Shown here piece by piece: positions 11,881 through 24,350 of a stretch of 64,000 bases of DNA. A model generated the notes under the pieces. It did not search any database. It saw nothing but the letters and a program-made list of their open reading frames with translations, and was not told the origin of the DNA. The stretch spans positions 112,098,687 to 112,162,686 of the forward strand of contig CM066732.1 in the NCBI GenBank assembly GCA_033961575.1, in the 5' to 3' direction. Origin of the DNA: Aselliscus stoliczkanus (lineage: Eukaryota; Chordata; Mammalia; Chiroptera; Hipposideridae). The position numbers were made by a program, and so were the translations under genes. Every line of letters begins with the position of its first letter. Positions within the stretch are counted from its first letter, which is position 1.

Positions 11881-13734
11881 ATACTTGTGACCAAAGTGGA
11901 ATAAAGCTGTAACACCAAAAGACTGATACTTCAGGCTATCTTCTCCATAAAATTTGACCTGGTTGTGCCTGCCATTGCTTATTTCTTTTCCTCTGATCAT
12001 GGGCAATACTCAGCAATTCACTCACCAAGATATTCCTGACCATCTGCTATATTCTACGTGCTTTACTAGTCAATGATAACAACAAATTAGATAACTTCCG
12101 TCAGCCTGGATACTCTCTGAGTTATTACAACAGGGGGAAATAAAAATATCTAAAAGATGGAATGTGCAAAGTCCCACAACAGATATGAACACTGAACAAA
12201 AGGGAGAATGGAAGAAGATATAAAGAGATCTCTTTGAGGGGAAACATAGACAGCTACTTAGAACAGGTGACATTTAACTTGGGCACTGAAGAAAGGATAG
12301 GATTTTGACAGATGGAGATGGAGTAGGAAGAAGTGAATTCCAAGTTTAAGGTTCAGTTGTAGAAAGGGGCAGAGGACTGGACCCACTTAGGGCCAAGTGA
12401 GGACTCTAACTTCATTGGCTGATAGGATGGATGCAAAAGAGGGTTAGTAGAAGTCATTGAAAAGGCACAATGGGGCCAGTCCACAGACCCTGAGGGCCAG
12501 GCTGATTCACAAGAACCTGTGCTCTAAGACTCCTGCTTTCTGAAAGAACACACTTTTTGGTGGTTAAGCATGAGGAAGACTGAGACAAGGCCAAAGGTTT
12601 TAACATTAGGAAGCCACAGAGTGCAGTTTCTATGGAAGAACAGGAGAAGCCAAATGCAGTAGATTGAGGAGTGTGTAAAAAAAAAAAAAAAATGTGCTTT
12701 CATTTCTTTTTTTAAAAAAGTCTGGCTATATAGCTTGAGAGGAAAAGTATAGGGTTTTCTGGTTGTTTTTTTTTGTTTCAAGAAAAGGGAGGCCTAAGCA
12801 TATTTTAAGCTGAGGGAAGAGAGCCAGAAGAGGCAGAAGAAAGAGAAAGAATGTATAATAGGCCTATCTCCTTCAGAAACATACTATGTACTAGCCATCG
12901 AAACTTCCTTAATTTGAAAAGTTTGAATTCTGCAAAATGAAACTATGTCTTCTGCAGACATAGGAGTGAGACCAGGACGGTGAGTGAAAATAACTGAAAG
13001 ATTCTGTGGTTCAAAGGTGGTAGATTGAAAGTTCTTGATTTGTACAGCCTCGAGCAGTAAAGTTGATGGCTCTTAATCTCCTCCCAGTTCAAAAGATGGA
13101 AATAGGCCATAAGCGTGTGAGAAGCCTGGAGAAGGGTTGGGTCAGCCACTATGGAGAACGCAGCAGGAAACTGACAATAAATGATTGGTGCAGGAGGCCA
13201 GCTGGCATATGGACCAGTCATTTAGTGGACCACATTCCACTGTTTTCATGACTTCCTCCACACTTGGGAAGTCACTTGGGCAGCAGGCAAGAGAGGTTAC
13301 TCAGAATGGACTGTCAAGAAGGAATGGTGGACATCACTGGTAGTGGGATAGGGTGGAGAAAAAGGAATTCTACGAAAGAGTAGATGACCATTGGGTTTTG
13401 GCCACAATGGAAGGGAAGCAAATCCAGAAGATGAGTGATAGAGTAGGAGAAGAGGGAGGGCTCAAGGGACTGGTGGTCTTGGTATCCTGGTGCTGAAGAC
13501 TAACATGAGAGACAGGGAGAAGGAGAAGGTGGAAATTCAGCATGGTACTTGCCTCCTCAAAGCCATTCATCTCATCCTCTGTAACTGCCCATGGATTTGA
13601 CTATGAGAGATGAACTACGCCACTGCCCAGGTCTGTTCTGAGGCATTTGAACTCCATTTATGGCACTTGGGATCTAGACTATGCTTACCGATCCCTAAAA
13701 CAATTCTTAGTAGCTTTCATCCATCCAGGGATTA
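11881..13734. other. Unassigned DNA with L2-like traces
   Basis: Parts between about 12030 and 12450 resemble reverse-strand L2-type sequence (GGTGACATTTAACTTGGGCA, AGAGGACTGGACCC), but divergence is high. An A run lies at 12677-12692. No gene is supported. Confidence 0.4.
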
Positions 13735-13875
13735 AGGAGCCATTTATTGCTGTGGTTAAGAGGATAGCTTTTCGACACCAAAATCCCTGGGTGCTAGTCT
13801 GAGCTTAGCTACTTATTCACAGCATGACCCTCTGTTAATTATTTAACTACTCCAGTCCTCTGTTTCCAACCCATT
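13735..13875 (+). repeat. MIR SINE relic, 5' and core part
   Basis: It contains TGCTGTGGTTAAGAGGATAG, CTGGGTGCTAGTCTGAGC and TTAATTATTTAACTACTCC in MIR order. It then ends abruptly at a purine microsatellite, consistent with expansion inside or beside the MIR. Confidence 0.7.
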
Positions 13876-14039
<164 letters not shown>

Positions 14040-14179
14040 CGCAGTATAAACCCCACAGGATCTCTGTATGAAGCATATAGCATAGACACTGCTACGTGGC
14101 AACATGCCAATAATAGCAGTGACTGTTTAGGAACAGACCCTGCAGGGCTTGTGCTACCTCAAAATCTTAAGCAAAATTC

Positions 14180-14365
14180 TGGAGAATTGTGACAGGAGAA
14201 AGAAGTTTTATGATCTCCGTAAATCTTAACCTCTGTTTGCAGCACTTTCCTTATTTTGGAACAATAATAATAATGCCTACTTCAGAGAGTTGTTATGCTC
14301 ATTCAATGAGTTCATATTTGTAAACTGCTTGGAACAGTGTCTGAGCATAATAAGCACATTCAGAC
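14180..14365 (+). repeat. MIR SINE relic, 3' part
   Basis: It carries AATAATAATAATGCCTACTT, GAGAGTTGTTATGCTCATTC and CTTGGAACAGTGTCTGAGC in MIR order. It may be a second MIR or the displaced remainder of the one at 13735. Confidence 0.7.
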
Positions 14366-14804
14366 ATGTTTAGGGACTCTGGGTGTGTGATGAAAGGTTC
14401 TGGGGGTCAGCTGTCATTTGAAATTTCTTCTCCTTGGGGAGATTCTTTGAGCCTAGTGATGCTGGAATACATGTGTGGCCATCATTCTGAAAGGCCTGGA
14501 CTACAAGCCAACTTCTCAGAATGGCTTGTCTGAACAGACGGCCATCTCCATTATCTCTGTATAATACTCTAAAAGAAAATGCCAAACTGTTCGTATTACT
14601 AACTCTTGTTTCCAATTCCCATCAGAATCATTTTGCTCTTCTCACAAGTGCATGGCATACATCTCCCATGTTGCTCTTTGCTGGGTTTAAGGGTCTGGCC
14701 CATCATGGCAGCAGGTGACCTGGGTTTATGTCTGATAGTTCTCACCAAATGACCAGCTCTGCCTTTGACGTCCCTCTGTATCTCTAACTTAGAACATGGG
14801 CCCA
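14366..14804. other. Unassigned noncoding DNA
   Basis: Overlapping short open frames on both strands have no recognisable domain. Confidence 0.5.
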
Positions 14805-15050
14805 TAGGTGGAGTACAGTAGAAAAATGTTAGAAGACTTGAGTTCAAGTCCATTCTTCAATTTTCTACTTGCATAACCTTAGACAATTTGCTTAGCCTCT
14901 CTGGATCCCAGGTTCCAAATGTATGAAATCGGGGTGATGCCACTGATAGCTAGGCTTGCCTTGGAGAACTGTTGTGAGTTACAAATGAGTTAATATGTGT
15001 AATAGTATCTCACGGACATAAACTATTAATCTAGGTATTCTCACTATCCC
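14805..15050 (+). repeat. MIR SINE relic
   Basis: It contains GACTTGAGTTCAAGTCCATT, CTTGCATAACCTTAGACAA, GCTTAGCCTCTCTGG and the CTGTTGTGAGTTACAAATGA block in MIR order. Confidence 0.8.
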
Positions 15051-15950
15051 ATCCTAATTCCAAAAAATGGGTCACCTGGTGGTATTTAAAATAAGCAAAG
15101 CCCAGTATTGTGAGGAAAGTGGGCCAGCCTCAGCCATTCCCATGGCAGGATGGTAAAGTAGACAGTGATCATTCTAATTCACATCTTCTTTTTTCCTCTA
15201 CCTCAGAGAGGGTGCTAGGAGATGCCACCTCCATCCAAATCGGCCCCAAGAACTCTTGCAATTCATTAATGGAGTGACAAGTGCTGTGCTGGGTCAGCCT
15301 CAGAGCTGAGTTGGGATGTTATATAGCAGGGGCAGTAACAGAAAATGATTTGAAGGATTAAAGAGGAAAAGGAGGATGGTTTCTTTTTGCCTCTGAAAGA
15401 AAAGCTGCACAGACCAGACTTAGTCAAGTTGCCTTGTAGGCACATTTCACGAAGAAACACTTTACTCCATTCTCTCCACTCTTCATCCATGCCCATGCCT
15501 CAGACACACTTCTCTCCCATGCCTTGACTCTTCCTGGATATTTCTGGTTCCCAGAATTGGCCAAGTTGTCTTGGCAGGCCAAACGTAATCTTAGAACACT
15601 CACAAAACAAGGACAGTGACATAAAACGCTATGGAAATATTTTGCCATCATAGGAAAAATCAAAACTGAGTTCGACGTCCTTATAGTAATTTTATATTAT
15701 AGTATAAAACTATCTTTATTCTGTATTGCATGCCAGATGCAATGGACCATGATGGTTTCAGTGCTTGGGGCCTCCATGGTTCTGAAAACATTGCCTCTGG
15801 TCTGCTCCCACTGGATGTTAGCTCCAGGAGTCTTGCAGACCCCTAATACAGATTACTGAAGCCGATAACTAAGTGATACCAAAATGTTTGTAACTATCGG
15901 TACTTTACAATAGGAGCTGCATCCAAAAAAACCATTTGTATCTTAACAGG
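15051..15950. other. Unassigned noncoding DNA
   Basis: No gene or repeat family is recognised. Confidence 0.5.
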
Positions 15951-16113
15951 GGACTTTCAGGGGAGGGAGGGATGCATGGGTGGGTGGATGAGAGAGAGAG
16001 AGGAAGGAGGGAGGGAGGGAGGGAGGGATGAAGGGAGGGAACGGAGGGAGGGAGGGAGGAAGGAAGGAAGGAAGGAAGGAAGGAAGGAAGGAAGGAAGGA
16101 AGGAAAGGGAGAA
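15951..16113. repeat. Purine-rich microsatellite, (GGGA)n/(GA)n/(GGAA)n
   Basis: A compound array of GGGA, GA, GGGA and finally GGAA units with only a few pyrimidine interruptions. The 73-codon reverse frame over it (15905-16126), rich in proline, serine and leucine, is an artefact of the repeat. Confidence 0.95.
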
Positions 16114-17529
16114 TTCCAGGTACCATGATAGATCAGAAAGTTAGAGATTTGTAAAAAGAAGTCTTCCTGCTTCCCACAGATCTTAGTGCATCAGTGGCTG
16201 TGGTTGATACTCGAATCTGTCTTTGCAGACAATATTCATCTAACTTTCCAATAACAAATCTGGCAATAGGGCTGGTGACTAAGGGTGAGGGAAACACATC
16301 ATTTCCCTCCTCTCCTTCCACTTGATCTTTAGTTATCCACAGAAAGTAACCCTTGGCACTTTTCCTACTGTGCTGTTAGTTTATTTTTCTCCTATCGCCT
16401 GTACCCAAATATATAATTTTTCCTCTACTTGGTCTGTAAACGGCTCAGTCACTAGGGGAAAAAGGCACAGTGATTACTAACGGGAGATGCCACTAAAGTT
16501 CCAGCTGTGAACAGAAGAAATCCAAGATGACCCATCATCTAAATGTCAATGCAAACACCATGCCATTCAGAATGAAACAAGGAAGGCTGCATGCAGACAG
16601 CCAGAATATATTACCAATAGCATATTTAGCTCCCAAACTCGTGAATCTTTGCAAAGAAATTCAGGGGCTTCTCGCTTGATTAAATAACCTGTGATGGAGG
16701 ATTCAGTTGTTCCCCACAATAGTTGCATGCAAATGATAGATTCACAGGGACTACAGCATGGAGAGCACTTAGGGGGCACTGTACATTTTTAAGTAATTCT
16801 GCCATTGTTTTTGCATAGTAATTGAAAATATACATTCTATTCGGATGTGATTCTTATTAGAAGAGAAGGTAGCTGCTCTCCGCTACAGGATTCTATTCAT
16901 TTAGGGTCACGTGGACTTAAAAACAGAAGAAGTGTCTGCATTTATACCCTAAATGGGGATCTGTATTAAACAGCAGCAAGTCTCTAGCCTGCATTAAAAG
17001 CTAACTTCCACTCTCTACTTTCATCTGCCTCTTTTTCCCACTTATTATTTATTTAGCCTGATTCTGCTTTCTGAATAAGTGACTCCCTAATGACCAAGCA
17101 GTAACTAGAGTTAAATTAGTCATGTAAGAGCAGTAAATTAGTAAGTGGTACCCCAGTCACTAGAGAAAGGCTGTATCATGCAATGTGCTTAATGTACTAT
17201 TATCATCCAAGAGTCAGGAGCTACCCTGTGCATATCGTGACACTCAGTGGTTCTCACTCACAACACAACATGGGGCTTGGCCAGGATTGAAAGCTGTGGG
17301 GATCATCTAACCATGCCTTCCCACCCGATTCCCCCTAGTACTTCTTGGATATTTGATTAAATGCTGGCCTAGGTCAGGGTCACAGAACATAGCTGACAGC
17401 CTCACAGAGAAAGTCAAGTCTGTGACATTGTAAAACTCCACTAACATAAATAAGGATAGTCAGTCAGTCACGTAAGGGAGAAGTGGAGACAGAAGTATTT
17501 TGCATTCTTGCTATGCGAAGGATAGGTCT
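16114..17529. other. Unassigned, mostly non-repetitive DNA
   Basis: No open frame of interest. Around 16780-17240 the sequence shows no repeat family and has a balanced, non-simple composition, so it could hold conserved noncoding sequence. A CAGTGGTTCTCACTCAC start at 17247 resembles a MER5-type terminal repeat. Confidence 0.4.
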
Positions 17530-17652
17530 TGGACCAGCAGCTAGTTAGAACTGCAGGATCTCTACCTTTACCCAGACCTCCTGAATCAGAATCTGCATTT
17601 TCACAAGATCCTCATATGATTTTTCATATATATTAATGTTTGAAAGCACTGT
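17530..17652. mobile_element. MER5-like hAT-Charlie fossil
   Basis: It contains GGACCAGCAGC, CCCAGACCTCCTGAATCAGA, ATCTGCATTTTCACAAGATC and a terminal TTTGAAAGCACTG, in the order of the common nonautonomous MER5-type element read from one end. Confidence 0.7.
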
Positions 17653-17790
17653 CTTACATCTCTAAATGTCAGCATCCAAAACACAGAAACACCGTGAGTC
17701 TTACTCCTACATTGACAGTGCCAGGATCCCTGCCTGGCATACAGTAGGCACTCAAATATCTGTGAAGTTTATTGAATGGGAATGAAGAAA
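17653..17790 (+). repeat. L2-type 3' end
   Basis: GCCTGGCATACAGTAGGCAC is followed by a TCAAATATCTGTGAAG end and GAATGGGAATG, a typical L2 terminus. Confidence 0.65.
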
Positions 17791-18434
17791 AGGAAGGAAA
17801 AACATTACACAGCAACACAAAATAGCTCCCACAGCAATGAAAAGAAAGAAAGAAAGGAGAAATCAAGCTTCAGAGTGAAAGTGAAAATCATAGGTAGCAG
17901 GAAGCATCCAGGGGCTCCACTTGGCTGGCGGAGATGGGCTGTGACCCCAACTACTGGCTGGAGTGGCTGGCGTGCCATCCTTGTTCATGACCTTCAGTCA
18001 CAAGTCTCTACCTCTCCACCAGCCTTAGGATGCTGGCCCCTATCTTGCTCCACCAGGCCTGTTTGCCTCGGTTATCTCTCCCACACAGCACTATCAGGTT
18101 ACTTAAAGCTGAAGCCTAAATTCACTAATATAAACTCTTCACAATGTCTTTAAAGTTCTGACCTCTGGGCTTAAGTGGATAGGAGGTCAATGATGATTTA
18201 CAATAATCAGCCTCCTTGGGGCCTCCTGAGCCCAGAGCTTGAGCTTTCCTGCAAGACAGGAATCATCAGGGTCCTAAATATTAAGAGGGAGAAAATAAGT
18301 CAATGTGTCTGGGTATACCAAAAATAAATAAAAATAAAATAAAATAAACCACAAACACTCCTCCTCAATTTACTCCTAAATCCCTTTTTCATCAGGTCTT
18401 GAGGGAGAGTGTGGCTATACACATAGGCTATAAA
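17791..18434. other. Unassigned noncoding DNA
   Basis: An A-rich AAATAAAAT-type simple run lies at about 18320-18350. The 125-codon frame at 17776-18153 has no recognisable motif and starts in an A-rich repeat flank, so it is not called. Confidence 0.5.
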
Positions 18435-18575
18435 TTTGGTACAGAGAGGTTAAGAACTTGCCAAGGATCACACAGCTGATAAATAAGTAGGGAATAGAAA
18501 ACACAGGACTCAAACCCTGGTCTGTATAATTGCAAGCCAATGCTCTTAACCTCTCTACTACCTTACATCTCACTA
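18435..18575 (-). repeat. MIR SINE relic
   Basis: The plus strand reads AGAGAGGTTAAGAACTTGCC, AGGATCACACAGCTGATAAA, then ACTCAAACCCTGGTCTG and TGCTCTTAACC, a reverse-complement MIR. Confidence 0.85.
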
Positions 18576-19989
18576 ATATTTTTCTTAATAAAGAAAGATA
18601 GAGAGGGAGATACAGATCAGAAACAGGAAAGAGAGACTAGAAGAAGGCAAATTACCCTTCTGTGTGAGTAGGACTTCTGCACACTGTATAAAAAGGCTTC
18701 TGAGGAGGATGATGGTTTTACAGAACTATTTGCAAGGTTGAATTCACCTCTCCTGGCTACTCGGAGTCAATTTTTTAGACTTCAAGGGTTGTTTTGCAAA
18801 TGGATCTTAGTGACCCAAGGAAAGAAAATGTTCTTAAGGAGGAAAAATGTATCATGTTCCTCTGATAGGATCGGTAGCTACCACTGATTTGAGAAGAGAA
18901 ATGGTCTCTAACATCCAGCAAGACAGGACAGTGAGAGAATCACAACTCTGTCTTCCTATGCCTGGCCTCTCTCTGCCTGATTGAGCCAGGCTAGTGATTA
19001 GTATAACTCTAGGTAAAATGTAATCACCATTTTTCTGATGGGTCAAGCGCACAGTGGAGGGGATTCTGCTGTCTAGTTTGACTAACCTCTCTGACTCCAT
19101 TTTTGTGGCTGGGTTGAGGTGTAGCTCTTCCTGCAATGCAGTTTACTAATTGAAAGAAAAAAAAAAACCTAGAAACTAAAAGTAGCATAAGAAAATTTGC
19201 AATGCATATAATTGTATTATGATTGGAGCCTCCAAAATAAGTCATGGCATTTATTTATTCATGCACCACATACTCTGTGGTCCCCTGGGAAAAGAACTAT
19301 TTAAATTAAGATGTATTATAAGACAAAATCCAGTGTCTTATGCACTCAACTACAGCTCACTAGCATGTACACTTTACATAATACTTGCTTCTTCATACTC
19401 ATTTTATGGAAAAAAAACTGTCCCCCAGCCTCACTTCAGTTTTGAAAAGCCTTTATTATTATTATCATCATCATTATAGTAATTATTATTATGACATACT
19501 TCAACTTTATTTTTAGCTCATTTCTAACCAAGAAGGTCTAGTAACTTGATGGGGCGGGGGAGGAGGGGGATATCAAAAAGAAACTCACAGAGCATGAAAC
19601 TCTAAATTAAAATCCTCTTTGCTTTGTTATCATTTCCATCCTAAAAACATGTACATAATTCATGATGAGGGATAAAGGGAGAGAGTATCAGACGTAGATG
19701 TAGGGCTGGGGAACAACTTTTTAATAGCAACTAGTGCCGTGAAAGCAGATGATTTTTTCAAATAAGTCAAGAGCCCGAGAGAAAAAGAGACTATGTCAGT
19801 TTGATCTTTCACCTTTACATTGTTGGAAACAGGAAGAATAAGAGAGTCTACCCTTTAATCTTTCTGAAATGACCACACATTTAATAAACTAAAATGTCAA
19901 ATATTTGAAACTTTTAAGAAATCTTGCTGTTTTGCTGAACACACAAGACAGTGTTAAAAAAAAAAACAACAAAAACACATGCAGCAGAT
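18576..19989. other. Unassigned AT-rich noncoding DNA
   Basis: A short TTA/TCA simple run occurs near 19450-19492 and a G-rich patch at 19550-19570. No gene or repeat family is recognised. Confidence 0.5.
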
Positions 19990-20790
19990 ATCACATCCAT
20001 AGCCTTAACTTCCTATAAGGAAAAAAAAGGCATGGAACTCTATGGCGGTGCCCGGGCTGCTGTTTTGCTGTACTTCCACCTTGCCCAAGGACACAATTCT
20101 CCTTCACGAGGCAGACCTTGACCCAGCCAAAGGGAAATGGCCACTGCAAGAGTGGGCCTTTCTTTTTTCTGGACACAAGCGCAAACTTTAATGAATCCTC
20201 TCCCTCTACCACATGCCCCAGACGGCAACGGGAAATCTGAGTGCACCTGCTGCATCTCCCTTCATATCACGTTGCTGTTATGAAAAATAGTTTGCTATTT
20301 TGGAACCCCCTGGCAGCCAGAGTGAATCGCCGAGGGCCCCAAGCTCGTTTATCTTGTGTCAGAAGCAAAGCCAAATGAACGCCACCTCACCCAGCACCTG
20401 AAGAATGGGAAGAAGCTCGGAGAGAGTAAAAATAACCAAGGGCTCAGGGAAATGGTGCCGAGATGAGCGGCTTGGGCAGAGTAAGTAGGGCTTCTCACAA
20501 CCCACTCCGACTTTTTAGAACACAGCACTTCAACATCAGAGGTGGAGAGCATTTTCCACAAAGAAGCGGACTTTGTGGGTCAAGGTCCTGTTCCTGCCCG
20601 GTTTCATCCAGTCCTGGAAAGCTGAGACTCTCATGAAATTCCGAGTGGCATCCATACTGTCTGGGGGCCTGCTTGGCTTGGACTGGATGTGTAGAAACAG
20701 ACAAGTGGCATTCCTAAGACTAGGGCAAGTCAATCCATCCATCCAGCATCACATCCCCTCCCCATCACGCAAACCAGAGAACGACTGAGG
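19990..20790. other. CpG-enriched single-copy block, candidate regulatory sequence
   Basis: About twenty CpG dinucleotides are scattered in roughly 800 bp (for example 20044, 20096, 20178, 20223, 20331, 20427, 20566), well above neighbouring DNA. No repeat family is recognised. Several short open frames overlap on both strands without motifs, so it could equally be an unrecognised exon-containing segment. The functional status is inference. Confidence 0.35.
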
Positions 20791-20835
20791 CTGAGATCAT
20801 GAGAATGGAGCTGAATTAAAAGGGTTAACAAAAAG

Positions 20836-20880
20836 GGGGGGGAGAGAGCAAGAGAGCGAGAGAGAGAACGAGAGCGAGCA
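20836..20880. repeat. Imperfect GA/GAGC simple repeat
   Basis: A G run followed by GAGAGAGCAAGAGAGCGAGA-type units. Confidence 0.85.
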
Positions 20881-22295
20881 GCTGGGGAAGGCTTGTAGCA
20901 GAGACAGAGTTGATATTAAACTTTTAAGGATGGATAGAATTGAGATTGGTGAAGAGAAATATTGAAGGTCTATCAGTCAGGGGGAAAGTAAAAACAAATA
21001 GGTAGTTGTGAGAATGAGCCTGTGATTTTCTTGTAAATGTTGCTTTTAGGATTCACACCCCGTGTTTTGGTTCCAAAGTTTGAATACGCAAATTCTGACT
21101 CCGCACCTTACTTTCTGTGGCCTTACATAAGTCACCCACTTAATAAACTTCAGTTTTTCTCATCTTCTATAAAAAGGAGGGGAGAAGGCCCAAGATTAGG
21201 TAAATGCTGTGCCTGCTGCCTCCCAGGATTACACCAAAATTACAAATAAATTATAGAACAATCAATCTCAAGAGTCATCTAAAGACTAGCTGAACAGAAC
21301 CCCTATAATTAAGGATCAAAAGAAGAAGCCACATTGAGACTGGTAAAAGGGGCCTAGATGTGAATGGGCTGACCACAAACCCACAGAAAGTGGTTGAACA
21401 CCAGGAGGGACACATCCTTGGCGGAAGTCCCCCAAAGGAGGGAGAAGTCCCAGCCCAGGGATCCTATACCAGGAAAAGAAATTCCCACAACACCTGGCAG
21501 TGAAAATCAGTGAGGACTCTGCCTGTCCAAGCTGGTGAGAATAAAGGTGGCTGGAAACCCAGCTGCCCTCTTAGATGGACGACACATAGATTCACTCACT
21601 TGCAAACACTCACTTGGTCTCCAGTGGAGGAGTAGCAACTCAAAAGGCTCCAGAGACATACAGGGAAAGACTAAGTTTTGTGGCTCTGGGCTAAGGGTTG
21701 GTGAGACCAGACATTGATCCGCTGTGGAGCCTGCCTCACATGTAGTCTAGAGGAAGGTGTCATCTTTTCTATGTTGAACCCTCCCCCAAGGGCCAAGACC
21801 ACACTGGTCTGGTAAAATTCGCACATGCATACCACCTGGTGACACCCTGGGTCCCTGCCCCGCACAGCCAGTACTGCATTGTCCAGGGCATTCTTGGCTA
21901 GAATGAGCAGCCCGGCTCCACAGCTGTGGGAGCCTTTTACAGCAGACAATGTCCTGCTGTGTCATGGGCAACTTTTGGTGCTGGACAGAGACCCAGACCT
22001 GTGCCACAGCCACTCTTGGGACTCCCTGAGGAATTTGTGAGCCTGAGGCAAGCAGAGGCTTGCCAGTGTTTTCAGGGCAATTTTGTAAAGCGATCACAGG
22101 CTTGGCACCAGTGTAAGAACCAGAACTGCATTAACTTTGTGTAACCCACCACCCACATCCCGTAACTTCCCAGAACCCAGCCCTGTCTGCCTAGTGCTGC
22201 ACTGCTGGGCACTCTCAACACCGGGCAACCAGCCCAGCCCATGCAGCTAAGGAGGCTCTTTCAACAGCTGAGCCTTATGGGCAGGTGAAGCCATC

Positions 22296-23250
22296 AAAAT
22301 GGATTAAAGACTTAACTGTAAGACCTGAAACCATAAAAATCCCAGAATACAGGAAGTAAACTCTCAGACATTACCCTTAGTAATATTTTTACTAATATAT
22401 ATCTCTTGGCCAAGGAACCAAAAGAAAGAATAAACAAATGGGACTACATCAAACGAAAAAGTTTTTTGTACAGCAAAGGAAACCATCAAGAAAATGAAAA
22501 GGCATCCTACTGAATGGGAGAAGGTATTTGCCAATGATACATTTGATAAGGGGTTAATATCAAAATTTTATTTAAAAAGTAAAACAACTCATACAACTCA
22601 ACACCAGAAAAAACAAGCAATCTAATTAAAAAATGGGCAGAGGACTTGAACAGACATTTCTCCAAAGAGGACATACAAATGGCCAATAGACATGAGAAAA
22701 GAAGCTCAATGTCAGTAATCATCAGAGAAATGCAAATAAAAACCACAATGAAATATCACCTCTCACCTGTCAGAATGGCTATCATCAATAAATCAACAAA
22801 CAACAAGTGCTGGTGAGGGTGTGGAGAAAAGGGAACCCTGGTGAACTGTTGGTGGGACTGCAAATTTGCGCAGCTACCATGGAAATCAGTATGAAGGTTT
22901 CTCAAAAAATTAAAAATAAATCTACCTATGATCCAGCAATTCTACTCCTGGGTATTTATCCAAAGAAATACAAAACACCAATTCAAAAAAATATATATAT
23001 ATACCCCTATATTTACTGCAACACTATTCACAATAACCAAGATATGGAAACAACCAAATGCCCATCAATAGATGATTGGATAAAGAAATTGTGGTACATT
23101 TATACAGTGGACTATTACTCTGCCATTAAAAAGAATGAAAGCTCACCATATTCAGCAACATGGATAGACCTAGAAGATATAATGCTAAGTGAAATATGTC
23201 AGACTGAGAAAGACAAATACCATATGATCTCACTTATATGTGGAATCTAA
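22296..23250 (+). pseudogene. L1 ORF2 C-terminal relic
   Basis: Only the C-terminal region of the L1 endonuclease-reverse transcriptase is left. The frame at 22807-23250 shows [15 protein letters not shown], then DDWIKKLWYIYTVDYYSAIK and a terminal MISLICGI, which match the conserved C-terminal end of mammalian L1 ORF2. The preceding cysteine-rich part is in a shifted frame and upstream codons contain stops. The catalytic domains are missing. Confidence 0.88.
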
Positions 23251-23561
23251 AGACCCGAATAAATAAACAAAACAGAAATAGATTTATAGATACAAAGAAC
23301 AATCTGATGGTTGCTAGATGGGCGGGGTATTGGGGGGATGGGTGAGAAAGGTGAAAGGATTAGGCAGTATAAATGGGTAGTCACAAAATAGTCATGGGAA
23401 TGTGAAATACAGTATGGGGAATATAATCAGTAATGTTGTAAAGACTAAGTAGGGTGTCAGATGGGTACTGGACTTATCAGGGGGATCACTTCAGAGGTTA
23501 TATAAATGTCTAATCACTATTCTGTACACCTGAAATTAATACACTATTGAATTTCAACTAT

Positions 23562-23607
23562 AAATATATATATACATATATATACACATATATACATATA
23601 TACACAC

Positions 23608-23642
<35 letters not shown>

Positions 23643-23644
23643 CA
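23562..23644. repeat. Compound (TA)n/(CA)n/(GT)n microsatellite
   Basis: TATATACA blocks pass into TACACACATATGTGTG and then a GT run. The CACACATATGTGTG centre is self-complementary. It separates the two 3' modules of the L1 above. Confidence 0.95.
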
Positions 23645-23945
23645 CCCCTCCCAAAGGATGTAAAGTGCAGCATTGGGAATATAGTCAATGGTATTGTAAT
23701 AGTTATATACAATGTCAGATAGGTAGTAGACTTGTTGGGGTTATCGCTTTGTGAGATGTGTAAATAATCTTTATCTTGTTTTGAGCATCTGAAACTAACT
23801 AAATAAATACATAAATACATAAATAAATGGGATAGATAGTCCTACCATATACAAGTTAGTCACTACAAGGATTAAGTTAGAAAAATGAATCTGCCTAACA
23901 AAATGCCTCGCATAGGATACGTGCTCAGTAAATGCTGTTGAATTT

Positions 23946-24131
23946 CAGAGGTAGAGGTTTAAGAAGTGGCACTATTGCTGAGGGGAAAAGACTACACTGG
24001 AGAGGAAAGTAGAAATCATACAGGAAGTCATGAACTACCTCTGGTCTGCCAGGAACCACAAAAACTGAAGTCACAAGTACACTGACCTAACAGACCTTTA
24101 GCTTCTTTTATATTTTTTTTTTTGGTTTGTA
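23946..24131. other. Unassigned DNA
   Basis: Short intervening sequence with no feature recognised. Confidence 0.5.
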
Positions 24132-24176
24132 AGGGGTGAAAAAAATAACTATTGCATTGTTTTGTACATCTGTAAC

Positions 24177-24216
<40 letters not shown>

Positions 24217-24235
24217 TTTTTAAAAGTTTAAAAAA
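24132..24235 (+). mobile_element. Very short L1 3' tail ending in (AAT)n
   Basis: AAGGGGTGAAAAAAATAACT, then TGCATTGTTTTGTACATCTG and TAACTAAT are an L1 terminus. About 13 AAT units (24178-24216) follow in place of a poly(A) tail. Confidence 0.8.
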
Positions 24236-24350
24236 ATTATCCAGAAAAAATAGAAAAATAATAATTTGCAGGGCCCCAACACCTTGAACCACAAATGAAG
24301 TCCAGCAAGAAAAAAATCAGAAATGATGTTGGGTTCACTAACACTAGAAC

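Larger units (their letters stand above)
21172..23826 (+). mobile_element. Internally deleted L1 with 5' UTR and 3' end
   Basis: 21172-22290 matches the L1 5' UTR that also appears at 39.4-41.0 kb (shared landmarks AAACACTGTGCCTGC-like start, AACAATCAATCTCAAGAGTC, then GATTCACTCACTTGCAAAC). Near 22290 it jumps straight into the last part of ORF2, losing ORF1 and most of ORF2. The 3' UTR ends in CTGTACACCTGAAATTAATA at about 23523, followed by a TA/CA/GT microsatellite and a second L1 3'-terminal module (23645-23825). The 5' UTR of L1 normally contains a pol II promoter. Confidence 0.85.
21087..23945 (+). repeat. MIR SINE relic split by a 2.65-kb L1
   Basis: 21087-21171 is a MIR core (GACTCCGCACCTTACTTTC, CAGTTTTTCTCATCTTCTAT) ending at TAAAA. 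The MIR resumes at about 23826 with TGGGATAGATAGTCCTACC, then AAAATGCCTCGCATAGGATA and CGTGCTCAGTAAATGCTG. The interval between is entirely L1. Confidence 0.8.

Noticed and set aside
15905..16126. Proline/serine/leucine-rich minus-strand open frame
   Set aside because: Translation of a GGGA/GGAA microsatellite.
17247..17529. Full-length MER5-type element starting at CAGTGGTTCTCAC
   Set aside because: The interior from 17264 to about 17530 does not follow the family, so only the 17530-17652 part is called.
22807..23250. 147-codon open frame as a gene
   Set aside because: It is the frameshifted C-terminal end of L1 ORF2 inside a deleted L1.
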